The notes beneath the pieces are model-generated. The model was not told the origin of the DNA and did no database searches. It saw nothing but the letters and a program-made list of their open reading frames with translations. A stretch of DNA of 64,000 bases from Streptomyces sp. 846.5. Its GTDB lineage: Bacteria; Actinomycetota; Actinomycetes; Streptomycetales; Streptomycetaceae. Location of the stretch: assembly GCF_004365705.1 (NCBI RefSeq), contig NZ_SOBN01000001.1, positions 4,388,001-4,452,000 on the forward strand, read 5' to 3'. Both the position numbers and the translations under genes were made by a program. Shown here piece by piece: positions 8,394 to 17,577 of this stretch; position 1 is the stretch's first letter; the number at the start of each line of letters is the position of its first letter.

Positions 8394-9665
8394 GTGGGCC
8401 TTGTCGTGCAGAAGTACGGCGGCTCCTCCGTCGCTGATGCCGAGGGCATCAAGCGCGTCGCCAGGCGGATCGTCGACACCAAGAAGGCCGGCCATGAGGT
8501 CGTCGTCGTGGTGTCCGCGATGGGTGACACGACGGACGAGCTCATCGATCTCGCGGAGCAGGTGTCGCCCTTCCCTGCGGGCCGCGAGCTCGACATGCTG
8601 CTGACCTCCGGAGAGCGCATCTCCATGGCCCTGCTGGCGATGGCGATCAAATCCCTGGGCCACGAGGCCCAGTCGTTCACCGGAAGCCAGGCCGGGGTCA
8701 TCACCGACTCCGTCCACAACAAGGCGCGCATCATCGATGTGACGCCGGGCCGGATCCGGACCGCCCTGGACGGCGGCAACATCGCGATCGTGGCCGGCTT
8801 CCAGGGGGTGTCCCTGGACAGCAAGGACATCACCACGCTGGGCCGCGGCGGTTCCGACACCACGGCCGTCGCCCTCGCGGCCGCGCTGAACGCCGAGGTC
8901 TGCGAGATCTACACCGACGTGGACGGCGTCTTCACCGCCGACCCGCGGGTGGTCCGGAAGGCCCGCAAGATCGACGAGATCGGCTACGAGGACATGCTGG
9001 AGCTGGCCTCGTCCGGCTCCAAGGTGCTGCTCGCCCGTTGCGTCGAGTACGCCCGCCGGTACAACATGCCCATCCACGTGCGGTCGTCCTTCTCGGGGCA
9101 TGTCGGCACGTGGGTCCGTAACCAGCCCACAGAAGGGGGCGAAATGGAGCACGCCATCATCTCCGGGGTCGCCCACGACACGTCGGAGGCCAAGGTCACC
9201 GTCGTCGGCGTGCCCGACAAGCCGGGCGAGGCGGCGCGGATCTTCCGTGCCATCGCCGATGCCGAGATCAACATCGACATGGTGGTGCAGAACGTCTCCG
9301 CCGCCTCCACCGGGCTGACCGACATCTCCTTCACCGCGCCCAAGACCGAGGGCCGCAAGGCCATCGAGGCGCTGGAGCGGGTGCAGGAGGGCATCGGCTT
9401 CGAGTCGCTCCGCTACGACGACCAGATCGGCAAGATCTCGCTGGTCGGCGCCGGGATGCGGTCCAACCCCGGGGTCACCGCGACCTTCTTCGAGGCGCTG
9501 TCCGCGGCGAGCGTCAACATCGAGCTGATCTCCACCTCGGAGATCCGCATCTCGGTGGTGACCCGCGCCGACGACGTCAACGAGGCGGTCCGCGCCGTCC
9601 ACACGGCCTTCGGCCTGGACAGCGAGAGCGACGAGGCGGTCGTCTACGGCGGCACCGGCCGCTGA
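8394..9665 (+). CDS. lysC: Aspartokinase (alpha subunit reading frame)
   Basis: 423 residues; phosphorylates L-aspartate, the first step to Lys, Thr, Met and diaminopimelate. Seen: the [19 protein letters not shown] kinase start, [37 protein letters not shown], and [15 protein letters not shown]. Two ACT domains follow ([16 protein letters not shown] and [19 protein letters not shown]) for Lys/Thr feedback. GTG start with GAGGAG 7 bases upstream. In many Streptomyces asd follows directly; here the next gene is a sigma factor. Confidence 0.95.
   Translation: MGLVVQKYGGSSVADAEGIKRVARRIVDTKKAGHEVVVVVSAMGDTTDELIDLAEQVSPFPAGRELDMLLTSGERISMALLAMAIKSLGHEAQSFTGSQAGVITDSVHNKARIIDVTPGRIRTALDGGNIAIVAGFQGVSLDSKDITTLGRGGSDTTAVALAAALNAEVCEIYTDVDGVFTADPRVVRKARKIDEIGYEDMLELASSGSKVLLARCVEYARRYNMPIHVRSSFSGHVGTWVRNQPTEGGEMEHAIISGVAHDTSEAKVTVVGVPDKPGEAARIFRAIADAEINIDMVVQNVSAASTGLTDISFTAPKTEGRKAIEALERVQEGIGFESLRYDDQIGKISLVGAGMRSNPGVTATFFEALSAASVNIELISTSEIRISVVTRADDVNEAVRAVHTAFGLDSESDEAVVYGGTGR
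9144..9665 (+). other. Internal translation start for the aspartokinase beta subunit
   Basis: In frame with lysC, ATG 9144 is preceded by AGAAGGGGG with ideal spacing (4 bases from its last G). Initiation here gives a 173-residue protein holding only the two ACT domains, beginning [17 protein letters not shown]. Alpha2beta2 aspartokinases of Corynebacterium and Bacillus use exactly this in-frame overlap (established for those species). Use here is inferred from the strong RBS. Confidence 0.6.
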
Positions 9666-9699
9666 GCCGGACTCGGCTGCACGGCAGCCATCACGGCGG

Positions 9700-9731
9700 G
9701 CCCGCCCCTGATCCACGGACCAGGGGCGGGC
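9700..9731 (+). terminator. Rho-independent terminator after lysC
   Basis: GCCCGCCCCTG pairs with CAGGGGCGGGC around a 10-nt loop (the stem can extend with one mismatch) and is followed by TTTGTGT. It sits 35 bases past the lysC stop. Confidence 0.75.
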
Positions 9732-9969
9732 TTTGTGTCGGTTGGGAGTAGGCGCTGACGCGGCCGCCACCGCCCCGTACCGTTGGACCGAGCCGTTGGA
9801 ACGGCATGAGCAGCGAGTCGGGGGAGGGCAGCGGGATGAGGGGGCTGCTGCTCTTTTTTAACCAGCTCTGCTACAACCAGCACAGCCCGTACAACCATCG
9901 CCAGGGGTTGTCCGTCCAACCTTCGTGGCGGAAACGACGGGGAGCGTACTCACGGTCAGGGGCGGCCTC

Positions 9970-10560
9970 ATGACCGCGCCCTTTCCCAATGTCCGCCGCA
10001 CGGTCGAGCAGGTGGTCGAGAGCGCCGTCGACCGGGCCGGGCAGGCCGCCGCGGCCGTGGCCGCCGAGGGCACCAGCGTCGACCAGCTCACCGAGACCTA
10101 CCAGGCCCACTACCGTTCGCTGCTGGGTCTGGCCGCGATGCTGCTGGACGACACCGCCTCCTGCGAGGACGTGGTCCAGGAGGCGTTCATCCGGGTCCAC
10201 GCGGCCCGCCGCAGGGTGCGCGACCCGGAGAAGACCCTGGCCTACCTGCGGCAGACCGTGGTCAACCTGTCCAGGTCCACGCTGCGCCGCCGGATCATGG
10301 GGCTGCGGCTGCTGCCGAAGCCCATGCCGGACATGGCCAGCGCGGAGGAGGGGGCCTACGACGCCCTTGAGCGCGACCAGTTGCGGAAGGCGCTGCGGGG
10401 GCTGCAGCGACGGCAGCGGGAGGTGCTGGTGCTGCGCTACCTGGCCGATATGACGGAGGCTCAGGTCGCGGACAGCCTCGGCATCTCGATCGGATCAGTG
10501 AAGGCGTACGGTTCGCGGGGCCTGGCGGCGCTGCGGATCGCGATGGAGAGCACGTCATGA
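9970..10560 (+). CDS. SigE-family ECF RNA polymerase sigma factor
   Basis: 196 residues. Region 2: YQAHYRSLLGLAAMLLDDTA then CEDVVQEAFIRVH. Region 4: ALRGLQRRQREVLVLRYLAD then AQVADSLGISIGSVKAYGSRG (HTH). ATG 9970 is chosen because AGGGGCGG lies upstream; GTG 9925 has no RBS. Its stop overlaps the membrane protein gene at 10557 (ATGA), which is the usual position of a cognate regulator. The 304-base gap before it holds the lysC terminator and presumably this promoter. Confidence 0.88.
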   Translation: MTAPFPNVRRTVEQVVESAVDRAGQAAAAVAAEGTSVDQLTETYQAHYRSLLGLAAMLLDDTASCEDVVQEAFIRVHAARRRVRDPEKTLAYLRQTVVNLSRSTLRRRIMGLRLLPKPMPDMASAEEGAYDALERDQLRKALRGLQRRQREVLVLRYLADMTEAQVADSLGISIGSVKAYGSRGLAALRIAMESTS

Positions 10561-12071
10561 GCACCATCAGCAGCGGGGACGGCGGGGGCCCGGTGCCCGG
10601 CGCGGACAGGGGCCGGGACGCACCCGCCGACGGGACGGGCAGTAGCGGTACGTCTGGCGCCGGGACGGGCGCCGCCTGGACGGGCGGCGCGCCGGGACCC
10701 GAGCCGTGGCCGGGCGGCGCCCGTCCCGGTCCCGAGCCCCGGGCCCGGGTCCGGGTGGTCCGTCCCGGCGGCGGCAGCGCCGGAGCCCCGCCGATGCCGG
10801 TCGCACCCCCGACCGCACTCCCGCCCTGGCTCGACCCGGCCACCGCGGCCGGACCCCCGGCAGCCGGATCAGGACCTGGATCCAGCTACTCCGAAACGGG
10901 CGGCCGCTACCCGGCGGGCCCCCGCGGCGACGCCTTCGATCCGGACCCGTACCTGGCCCCCGACGAGCGCGAGATCCGCGAGCTGCTGCACCGTGCCGTC
11001 GGCGGGCTCCAGCCCGCGCCCGGCGCGCTGGAGCAGCTGCGCCGAGCCGTCCCCCAGCGGCGGCAGCGCCGCCGGCGGATCTACGGCTCGGCCGCGCTGA
11101 CCGCGGCCCTGTGCCTGATCGGCGGCCTCGCCCTGCACTCTGCGGCCGGTGAGGTGCTGTCCGTTTCAGGGCCGCAGACCACCCGGAGCTACGGGGACGC
11201 CGCCAACAACCACTCCGCCTCCGGCGGCGCCGGGATCAGCTCCAGCCCCAGCTACTCGCCGCTGCTGCCCTATCCGAGCCTGGACTCCGGGGGTGCCCTC
11301 GGCGGCGCGGGGACCTCGGGGGGCGGCAGCACCAACGCCGTCTCACCGGTGCCGGGGTCTCCGGGCAGCGGTCGGCTCCAGCCGTCCGGCCTGTCGTCGG
11401 GGCAGGGCGGTACTGCCGCGCGGTACACCACGCCGTCCCCCGGTGCCCCGATCGTGCCGACCACGTCCGCGGTCACGGGTTCCTCCTCGGTGGCGAACTC
11501 GGCGTCGACCGCCCCGGCCGCGGCCGAGTGCGTCCAGTCCCAACTCGGCGCGGGCAGCGCCACCGTCGCCGCCGCGGATTCCGCCGGGATCGTCTACGGC
11601 ACCTTCCTGGTCACCAATGTCTCCGCGAAGACGTGCGTGGTCTCGCAGCCGGGCACGGTCGCGGTGCTGTCGGTCAACGGCAGCGATCCGTCCTGGATCA
11701 CCATCACCCAGCACACCGTGGGGGACCCGGCCGGCGGCCTTCCCACCCCCGCCGCCACGCCGGCGCCGGTGGTGCTGGCCCCGGGCAAGGCGTACGCGGT
11801 CGGCTTCGCCTGGGTGCCGACGACCGGTACCGGCGCGCCGAGCTGTGTCACGACCAGTCCCAGCGCCTCCGCTTCGACCGCAGGGAGCGGCGGAACGTCC
11901 GCCGCGCTGAGCACGCAGTCGCAGTCGAACGAGACCAGCAGCACCACCGGGCAGCCGTCGGTGGTGCTCGGGCACACACCGGGCGCCGGGGGCAGCGCGG
12001 TGTCGGCTGTCGTGCCGAACGCCTGCGGCGGCACCGTGTACCGTACGGCGCCGCTGGCCACAGTGGGCTGA
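10557..12071 (+). CDS. Single-pass membrane protein, probable sigma partner
   Basis: 504 residues. A Gly/Pro-rich N-terminus of about 130 residues is followed by a helical segment (EIRELLHRAVGGLQPAPGAL), a basic stretch QRRQRRRRIY, one TM helix (GSAALTAALCLIGGLAL, about 183-200), a long Ser/Gly/Pro extracellular linker and a C-terminal beta domain with four Cys (AECVQSQLG, KTCVV, PSCVTT, NACGG) resembling DUF4232. Overlap with the sigma gene suggests anti-sigma or sensor function. No zinc anti-sigma motif is present, so that role is inferred. Confidence 0.75.
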   Translation: MSTISSGDGGGPVPGADRGRDAPADGTGSSGTSGAGTGAAWTGGAPGPEPWPGGARPGPEPRARVRVVRPGGGSAGAPPMPVAPPTALPPWLDPATAAGPPAAGSGPGSSYSETGGRYPAGPRGDAFDPDPYLAPDEREIRELLHRAVGGLQPAPGALEQLRRAVPQRRQRRRRIYGSAALTAALCLIGGLALHSAAGEVLSVSGPQTTRSYGDAANNHSASGGAGISSSPSYSPLLPYPSLDSGGALGGAGTSGGGSTNAVSPVPGSPGSGRLQPSGLSSGQGGTAARYTTPSPGAPIVPTTSAVTGSSSVANSASTAPAAAECVQSQLGAGSATVAAADSAGIVYGTFLVTNVSAKTCVVSQPGTVAVLSVNGSDPSWITITQHTVGDPAGGLPTPAATPAPVVLAPGKAYAVGFAWVPTTGTGAPSCVTTSPSASASTAGSGGTSAALSTQSQSNETSSTTGQPSVVLGHTPGAGGSAVSAVVPNACGGTVYRTAPLATVG

Positions 12072-12151
12072 CCAGGTTCGGAAAGCGCGACGGCAGCGGT
12101 CGGCGGGGCCCGGTCGGAGCGGCCCGGCCCGCGCTGGTTACCGTGGTGTCT

Positions 12152-12970
12152 GTGTACCGGTTCCTCCTGACCCCCCGCTGGCTCGGCATCAATGTGTTCG
12201 CCCTGCTGGCCATCCCGGTGTGCATCTGGCTCGGCGTCTGGCAGCTGAGCCGTTTCGAGCAGCGCACCCATGCGGGCGAGCACCGCACCGCCGCCGCGCT
12301 CGCCGCGGCGGATCGGTCCGTGCCGCTGGCCCCGCTGCTCCAGGGCGCGGACCGGGAGACCGTGATCGCCAGCGACGTGGGCCGCGAGATCACCTTCACC
12401 GGGACCTATGACACCGCGCACCAACTGCTGGTGCCGCAGCGCACGGTCGACGGTCGGAGCGGCTACTACGTGCTCACGCCGCTGCGTCCGGAGGGCGGGG
12501 GCCTCGCCGTCCCGGTCGTCCGGGGCTGGACCGCGAGCCCCGCCTCCGTCGCGGCCGCGCCCGCCGGGCTGGTGGAACTGCGCGGACGGCTCCAGACCTC
12601 GGAGGACGCGAGCTCGCCCGAGGTCATCAGCAGCGGCAACCTGCCGACCGGGCAGGTGGGCATGATCAGCCCGTCCACCCTGGTCAACCTGCTGCCCTAC
12701 TCGGTCTACGACGGCTGGATCGCCCTGGACGCGGGCAAGGGCGGCAACGGCGGCGCGGACGGTACGGACGGGCTCACGGCGGTGCCGACGTACCAGCCCT
12801 CCGGCGGCAACGGGCTGACCCTGCAGGCGTTCCAGAACCTCGGCTACACCTGCCAGTGGTTCGTCTTCGCCGGGTTCGTCGTCTTCATGTGGGCCCGCTT
12901 CGCGCGGCGGGAAGTCGAGATGGCCCGGGACCGGGCCCTCGGTCTCGTCGAGGTCGGACCCGCAGTCTGA
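12152..12970 (+). CDS. SURF1 family protein
   Basis: 272 residues; membrane factor for cytochrome c oxidase assembly. It begins VYRFLLTPRWLGINVFALLA with the first TM helix, then GVWQLSRFEQRTHAGEHR (typical SURF1). A periplasmic beta domain with GREITFTGTYDTAHQLLVPQ and VVRGWTASP follows, then a C-terminal TM helix (CQWFVFAGFVVFMWARF). GTG codons at 12143, 12146 and 12152 are possible starts. Its 3' end overlaps the converging MFS gene by 86 bases. Confidence 0.88.
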   Translation: MYRFLLTPRWLGINVFALLAIPVCIWLGVWQLSRFEQRTHAGEHRTAAALAAADRSVPLAPLLQGADRETVIASDVGREITFTGTYDTAHQLLVPQRTVDGRSGYYVLTPLRPEGGGLAVPVVRGWTASPASVAAAPAGLVELRGRLQTSEDASSPEVISSGNLPTGQVGMISPSTLVNLLPYSVYDGWIALDAGKGGNGGADGTDGLTAVPTYQPSGGNGLTLQAFQNLGYTCQWFVFAGFVVFMWARFARREVEMARDRALGLVEVGPAV

Positions 12971-14384
12971 CGCAGGGCGCGAGCGCGGCCAGCGCGAAGC
13001 CCAGCAGCACCAGCACAGCGGCGCGGGTGCCGTCCGGGCCGGGGACCAGGTGCAGGGTCAGCGTGACCGCGGCCACGCCGAGGGCGGTGCCGACGCCCCG
13101 GCCCATGTTGACCATCCCGCCGCCGGTGCCCGCCGAGGACGGCGGGATCGCGCGCATCACCAGGGTGTTGTTGGCGGGAGTGAACACCCCGAGGGAGAGT
13201 CCGAGCAGGCCCAGCGGCAGCGGGAGGACCGGGGCGGTGGCCGGGAGCACGGCCATCAGCGCCAGCGCGGCCACGCAGCCGGCCATGCCGATCCTGGACC
13301 GCACCCCGTCGTCCCAGCCCGACGGCAGCAGCCGTTCGGCCAGCGTGGCGGCGAGCGCGAAGCCCAGCGGCAGGGCCGTCAGCACCAGCCCGGCGGACAG
13401 GGCGGATTCACCCCTGCGGCCGAGCTCCACCGGCACCAGCACCAGTGGGCCGAACAGGATCAGGTAGCCGCAGAGCCCGCTGAACAGGCCGGGGGCGATC
13501 CCGCCGGGACGCAGCAGGCTCAGGTCCAGCAGCGGGTCCGCCCGGCCGGACTGCCGCCGCACGAAGGCCCGGCCCGCCGCGACCGCCGCCGCGAGCAGCA
13601 CCGCAGCGGTCCACAGCGGCAGCCCCAGCCCGGAGCCGACGGACAGCGCGAGCAGCGCGGCGGTGCTGGCGGCGGCGAGCAGCAGCACGCTGTACCCGTC
13701 CACGCCGGAGCCGCCGCAGCGCTGGCGGGTGCGCGGCAGCAGGAAGTGCCCGGCGAGCAGGGCGAACACCCCGACCGGGACGTTGACGAGGAACACCCAG
13801 CGCCAGCCGACGGTGGCGACCAGCGCGCCGCCGACGGTGGGCCCGAGGGCCAGGCCGATGGCCTGCCCCGCGGCCTGCATGCCGAGCGCCGAGCGCATCC
13901 GTCCGAGCGGGGCGCTGGTGGTGACCAGGGCCACGCTGTTGGCCTGCATCAGCGCGGCGCCGAGGGCCTGGACCACCCGGAACGCGACCAGCGCGGCGAG
14001 GCCGGGCGCCAGCCCGCAGGCCGCGGAGGCGGCGGTGAACACCGCGAAGCCGTACAGGTACATCAGCTTGCGGCCGTGCGCGTCGGAGAACCGCCCGACC
14101 GGGACGAGCAGGGCGACCAGCGCCAGCAGGTAGGCCAGCGAGACCCACTCGACGGCGGCCGGCCCGGCGTGGAACTCGGCGCCCAGCGGCTGGTAGGTGA
14201 GCGTGACGATGCTGGCGTCGAGCTGACCCATGAAGGCCCCGAAGCACACCGTCGCCACGGCCAGCCGCCAGGCCCAGGGGCGGTCCCTGAGCCGGCCGGG
14301 GCGGGGACGCTCCTGCGTCAGCAGGTCCCAGCCGCGGGGGATCGGCCCCGGCGGCAGCGGGGTGAGGTGGCCGCCGCCGGTCAT
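12885..14384 (-). CDS. MFS drug/multidrug exporter (DHA2-like)
   Basis: 499 residues with about 14 hydrophobic helices. Seen: FMGQLDASIVTLTYQPLGAE (motif D1-type start of DHA2 exporters), LLVPVGRFSDAHGRKLMYLY (motif A), RVVQALGAALMQANSVALV (motif B), and GLALGPTVGGALVATVGWRW (motif C, antiporters). It exports drugs or secreted metabolites by proton antiport. The start ATG 14384 lies 34 bases from a perfect palindrome at 14418, so it is probably repressed by a dimeric regulator. The C-terminus is Arg/Pro-rich and converges into SURF1. Confidence 0.9.
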   Translation of the reverse strand: MTGGGHLTPLPPGPIPRGWDLLTQERPRPGRLRDRPWAWRLAVATVCFGAFMGQLDASIVTLTYQPLGAEFHAGPAAVEWVSLAYLLALVALLVPVGRFSDAHGRKLMYLYGFAVFTAASAACGLAPGLAALVAFRVVQALGAALMQANSVALVTTSAPLGRMRSALGMQAAGQAIGLALGPTVGGALVATVGWRWVFLVNVPVGVFALLAGHFLLPRTRQRCGGSGVDGYSVLLLAAASTAALLALSVGSGLGLPLWTAAVLLAAAVAAGRAFVRRQSGRADPLLDLSLLRPGGIAPGLFSGLCGYLILFGPLVLVPVELGRRGESALSAGLVLTALPLGFALAATLAERLLPSGWDDGVRSRIGMAGCVAALALMAVLPATAPVLPLPLGLLGLSLGVFTPANNTLVMRAIPPSSAGTGGGMVNMGRGVGTALGVAAVTLTLHLVPGPDGTRAAVLVLLGFALAALAPCVRLRVRPRRDRGPGPGPSRLPAARSGPT

Positions 14385-14417
14385 GGGGTCGCTCCGCTGG
14401 GAGTCATGGGTCCATCT

Positions 14418-14436
14418 TATATCGGTCACCGATATA
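14418..14436. promoter_or_regulatory. Perfect 19-bp operator palindrome
   Basis: TATATCGGT, one central base, ACCGATATA. It lies between the MFS exporter (start 14384, minus) and the ATG at 14448 (plus), the standard place for a TetR/PadR/MarR operator controlling both. A weaker half-site-like CGGTGACCGAT occurs at about 14455-14465. Confidence 0.7.
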
Positions 14437-14447
14437 ATCGGAGTGCG

Positions 14448-14552
14448 ATGTGTTCGGTGACCGATCCAAGGCCCGGTCTGCCGGATCGGCTCGCGCTCAC
14501 GCTCACGCTGCGGCTGGGAGCGGGTTCGCCGAGGGGCGCATCGCCGCTCTGA
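14448..14552 (+). pseudogene. Truncated N-terminus of the divergent repressor
   Basis: A 34-residue frame starts directly after the operator (MCSVTDPRPGLPDRLALTLT). It could be the first helix of a MarR/TetR-like regulator, but it ends by running into the 3' end of the converging gene at 14503-15396. I infer that the regulator body was lost when the DNA to the right arrived. The sequence is too short for a firm family call. Confidence 0.35.
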
Positions 14553-15396
14553 CCCTGGCCGCCCCGCGCGCTGTCGCCGCCGCGCCCCCGCCGACCGCCA
14601 CCGCCCGCACGCCCAGGCCGGCGCAGGCCCGGCAGACCCCGGCCCGGGGGACGGGATCACTGCACTTCCCGCACTCGTGCAGTCGGGCCAGGGCCGAGAC
14701 CGGCGGTGTGGCCGGTGGCGTGGCCGGTGGCGGGACGGGCGGCAGTTTGCGGACCAGCCGATCGCGAAGGAAAGCGACGACGGAGTGCACCTGCGCCGGT
14801 AGGCCGGGCAACAGGGCCTGGGCGAGGTCCTGCTCGGTGCATCCTCGCTCCAGCCACTGCGCCACCAGCGGTGCGAGTGACGCCGCCTCGGGAATGCCGA
14901 GCCGTAGTCGAGGCTCGGGGCGGAGTACCCGGAACAGCAGGGCGACGGCTGATGGCTCCCCACCACCGCTCTGCGGCTGCTCCCGCTCCGTCTCGGCCTT
15001 CGGCGGGAGGGTGGGTTCTTTCTCTCGGTTCTTTACTGGGAGGGCGTCAGGGATTCCGGCGCCTGCCGGACCGGAATTCGGACGGGTGGGCGCCGGTGCG
15101 ACCTGCTGCGGAGTGTCCCAGACGTGCGACACGCTGACGATGGTCCCGTCGTCCTGGCGGACCTTCTCGACCAGGTAGTAGCCGAACTCCGCCAGTTCCC
15201 TGAGCGCCTTTCCGACGGCCCCGCGCCCCTGTGGGCTGCGGTCGGCCATCTGCCGCCCGTCCTCGCGCCAGCCGTCGGGCCGCGACAGCAGGTCGGCGAG
15301 CAGGCCCCGGGCGGTGTAGCTCAGCCGCCGGTCCTGGAGCGTCGTGTTGGACAGGACGGTGAAGCCGTGGGTGTGGCGGCTACGATGGATGTGCAT
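14503..15396 (-). CDS. Helix-turn-helix protein of plasmid/mobile-element type
   Basis: 297 residues. The N-terminus MHIHRSRHTHGFTVLSNTTL and LSYTARGLLADLLSRPDGWR define a winged-helix family frequent in Streptomyces genomes and plasmids, followed by RGAVGKALRELAEFGYYLVE. A Pro-rich middle leads to a C-terminal zinc-ribbon-like CGKCSDPVPRAGVCRACAG. The function is unknown; DNA binding is inferred. It ends over a truncated regulator, which suggests it arrived by insertion. Confidence 0.8.
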   Translation of the reverse strand: MHIHRSRHTHGFTVLSNTTLQDRRLSYTARGLLADLLSRPDGWREDGRQMADRSPQGRGAVGKALRELAEFGYYLVEKVRQDDGTIVSVSHVWDTPQQVAPAPTRPNSGPAGAGIPDALPVKNREKEPTLPPKAETEREQPQSGGGEPSAVALLFRVLRPEPRLRLGIPEAASLAPLVAQWLERGCTEQDLAQALLPGLPAQVHSVVAFLRDRLVRKLPPVPPPATPPATPPVSALARLHECGKCSDPVPRAGVCRACAGLGVRAVAVGGGAAATARGAARVRAAMRPSANPLPAAA

Positions 15397-15574
15397 GGGA
15401 GGTTGAGACTCCTGGTGCCGGACCCCGGGGTGTTGGTAGCACCGCCGGGGTCACCTATGTATCGGTGAGATCTCGGACGATAGCCCACAAACCAGGTCGG
15501 TCGCCATCGAACAAACGTGGCTTTGACTATGCGTCATATTGACGAATTCAGACCGGGGTTCACCCAGGAACAAT

Positions 15575-16387
15575 TCAGGTCCGAGGTGTCTTCTCCCCAT
15601 GGACCGCGATGTACTCGTCGGCCAGCCAGGGCCCCAGGCCGTCGATCAGCATGGCGAGCACGGCCGGATCCGCGGTCGGGGTGCGGGCGGTGGCGGCCGC
15701 CAGGCGCATCTGTGCGGCACGCTCGGGGTAGTAGCGGCCGAAGACCTCGGCGGATCGGGTGAGGTCACTCGTCCACCCGCCCCAGCGAGGCATCACCAGG
15801 GTGAACCCGCTCCGAACGATGCGACGGGCCACGCCGCGGCTGAGCGCCCGCAGGAGGTCGTCGTCCAGGCGGCCCGCGTCCCGTCGTTCGCGCCAGCGGG
15901 GGAGGGCCAGACCCAGATCCCCGTTGGTCTCGCGGGCCAGCAGGGTGGTGGGGCGGTAGCGGGGCAGTTCGTCGGCGAGATCGTCCCCGAGCAGGGGTGT
16001 GCACAGGCAGGCGACGAACCAGCCGAGGTCATGGCGTTCGAGATCGCTCAGCAGCGTACGGGTACTGAAGAGCAGCACACCGACCCCGTTGACCTGCGAG
16101 AACGCCTCGTCGATGGCAGCTTCGAGCCCGTCCGCCGCAGCCCGGTCGTCCGGGGTCGGCTCGCGATGCAGGGCCACCAGCAGATCGAGGTCGGACACCC
16201 CGGGGACCGCGTTGCCACGCGGAATGCTGCCGTAGAGGTAGGCGCTGTGGAGCTGCCGCTCCCGGTCGAATGCCCGGCCGATCAGCGTGCGCGCGAAGTC
16301 CACCACCGGCGCGAACTCCGTCTGTACACGCTTGAGCGAGCCCTCTCGGGCGATGTATCCGTCGTCGTCCAGCCCTTCACCAGCCAT
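15575..16387 (-). CDS. Nucleotidyltransferase (aminoglycoside-adenylyltransferase-like)
   Basis: 270 residues from ATG 16387. The pol-beta-type core is clear: SAYLYGSIPRGNAVPGVSD then LDLLVAL gives GS..(R)GN with the D-x-D metal pair at about residues 64-66. The C-terminal half is helical, as in ANT(9)/MNT-like enzymes (FVACLCTPLLGDDLADELPR). The reaction is transfer of a nucleotide to an alcohol or protein; the substrate is unknown. An upstream in-frame extension to 16558 has poor coding character, so I use the internal ATG. Confidence 0.78.
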   Translation of the reverse strand: MAGEGLDDDGYIAREGSLKRVQTEFAPVVDFARTLIGRAFDRERQLHSAYLYGSIPRGNAVPGVSDLDLLVALHREPTPDDRAAADGLEAAIDEAFSQVNGVGVLLFSTRTLLSDLERHDLGWFVACLCTPLLGDDLADELPRYRPTTLLARETNGDLGLALPRWRERRDAGRLDDDLLRALSRGVARRIVRSGFTLVMPRWGGWTSDLTRSAEVFGRYYPERAAQMRLAAATARTPTADPAVLAMLIDGLGPWLADEYIAVHGEKTPRT

Positions 16388-16618
16388 AGTGGTCACTCTG
16401 GCCCGGCGGGGTTCCCCAGGCGAACTCTTTTCCGATTGCGCTCTGCTGCCCTGACCGAACGGGCGGAACCGCGGCCCGGAACCTGAGCATTGATCAGCAG
16501 TGGAGCCCCATGGCGATCTGCGTCCGGCTCCCTGAGTATTGTTCAGATCTTCGACCACCGAGGCAGCGGGAACCGGGTCGAGGCGTCAACTCCCGTCCCA
16601 GCGAAGGAGTACCGCCCG

Positions 16619-17563
16619 ATGTCCGCAGTGCCCGGCCGCCATGCTCGTCCCCGCACGCCCTTCCGGCACCGAACCGCCGCAGCCACCGCGGCCACCTCGC
16701 TGGGCGGCCTCACCGCCGCACTGCTCGGCGGCACTGCCGCGCAGGCGGCCACGGCGACCACCACCGAGACCCCGGTGAGCAGCTACACCGTGGTCTCCGG
16801 CGACACCCTGTCCGGCGTCGCCGTCAAGGAGCACGTGCCCGGGGGCTGGAGCGCGCTGGCGAAGGACAACGTGATCAGCTCGCCGTACGTGATCCGCCCC
16901 GGAGAGAAGCTGGCGCTGCCCAAGGGCTCGTACGTGCTCACCCCGGTCACGTCCCAGGCCTCGCCGTTCCCGGTCGCGGTGACGGTCGGCAGCGCCACCG
17001 AGGTGATCACGGTCAAGGCCAGCGGCTCCTATGCGACCGTGACCGCCTGGCAGAAGAGCGGCACCACCTGGAAGGCCGTCTACACCACCAAGAGCGCACG
17101 GATCGGCGCCAAGGGCATCACCAACGGCGCCACCCGCGTCCAGAACACCAACACCACCCCGACCGGGACCTACTCCATCACCCAGGGCTTCGGCGTCGGA
17201 GCCAACCCCGGCACCGCCATGCCCTACCACCAGGTCACCGCCCACGACTGGTGGGTCGAGGACCCGACCTCGTCCTACTACAACCAGATGCGCGCCGACA
17301 CCCAGGGCGGCTTCCACCTCACCCAGTCCGGCGCGGACGGCAGCGAGCACCTGATCGAGTACCCCACCCAGTACCACAACGCCCTGGTCATCAACTTCAA
17401 CATGAACCCCGCCGTCAAGGGCCGCGGCGCCGGCATCTTCCTCCACGACCTCGGCCCCCAAGCCGGCCCCACCGGCGGCTGCGTCGCCGTCCCCGCCACC
17501 GTCATGACCCAGATCATCAAGTGGGTCAAGCCGACAGCCCACCCGGTCATCGCGATCGGCTGA
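16619..17563 (+). CDS. LysM L,D-transpeptidase
   Basis: 314 residues. A signal peptide ends AAQAATAT near residue 42. A LysM domain (YTVVSGDTLSGVAVKEHVPG then KDNVISSPYVIRPGEKLALP) occupies about 50-100. The YkuD catalytic domain follows, with GIFLHDLGPQAGPTGGCVAV near residues 276-295 giving catalytic His and Cys. It makes 3-3 crosslinks in peptidoglycan. RBS GAAGGAG lies 10 bases before the ATG. A plausible 15-base space separates it from the converging gene at 17578. Confidence 0.9.
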   Translation: MSAVPGRHARPRTPFRHRTAAATAATSLGGLTAALLGGTAAQAATATTTETPVSSYTVVSGDTLSGVAVKEHVPGGWSALAKDNVISSPYVIRPGEKLALPKGSYVLTPVTSQASPFPVAVTVGSATEVITVKASGSYATVTAWQKSGTTWKAVYTTKSARIGAKGITNGATRVQNTNTTPTGTYSITQGFGVGANPGTAMPYHQVTAHDWWVEDPTSSYYNQMRADTQGGFHLTQSGADGSEHLIEYPTQYHNALVINFNMNPAVKGRGAGIFLHDLGPQAGPTGGCVAVPATVMTQIIKWVKPTAHPVIAIG

Positions 17564-17577
17564 CGCGTACCCGGCCC

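Noticed and set aside
7491..9770. Long open frame on the minus strand across recR, DUF5063 and lysC
   Set aside because: It is the reverse frame of well-supported genes at high GC; composition is Arg/Gly/Asp-biased with no domain.
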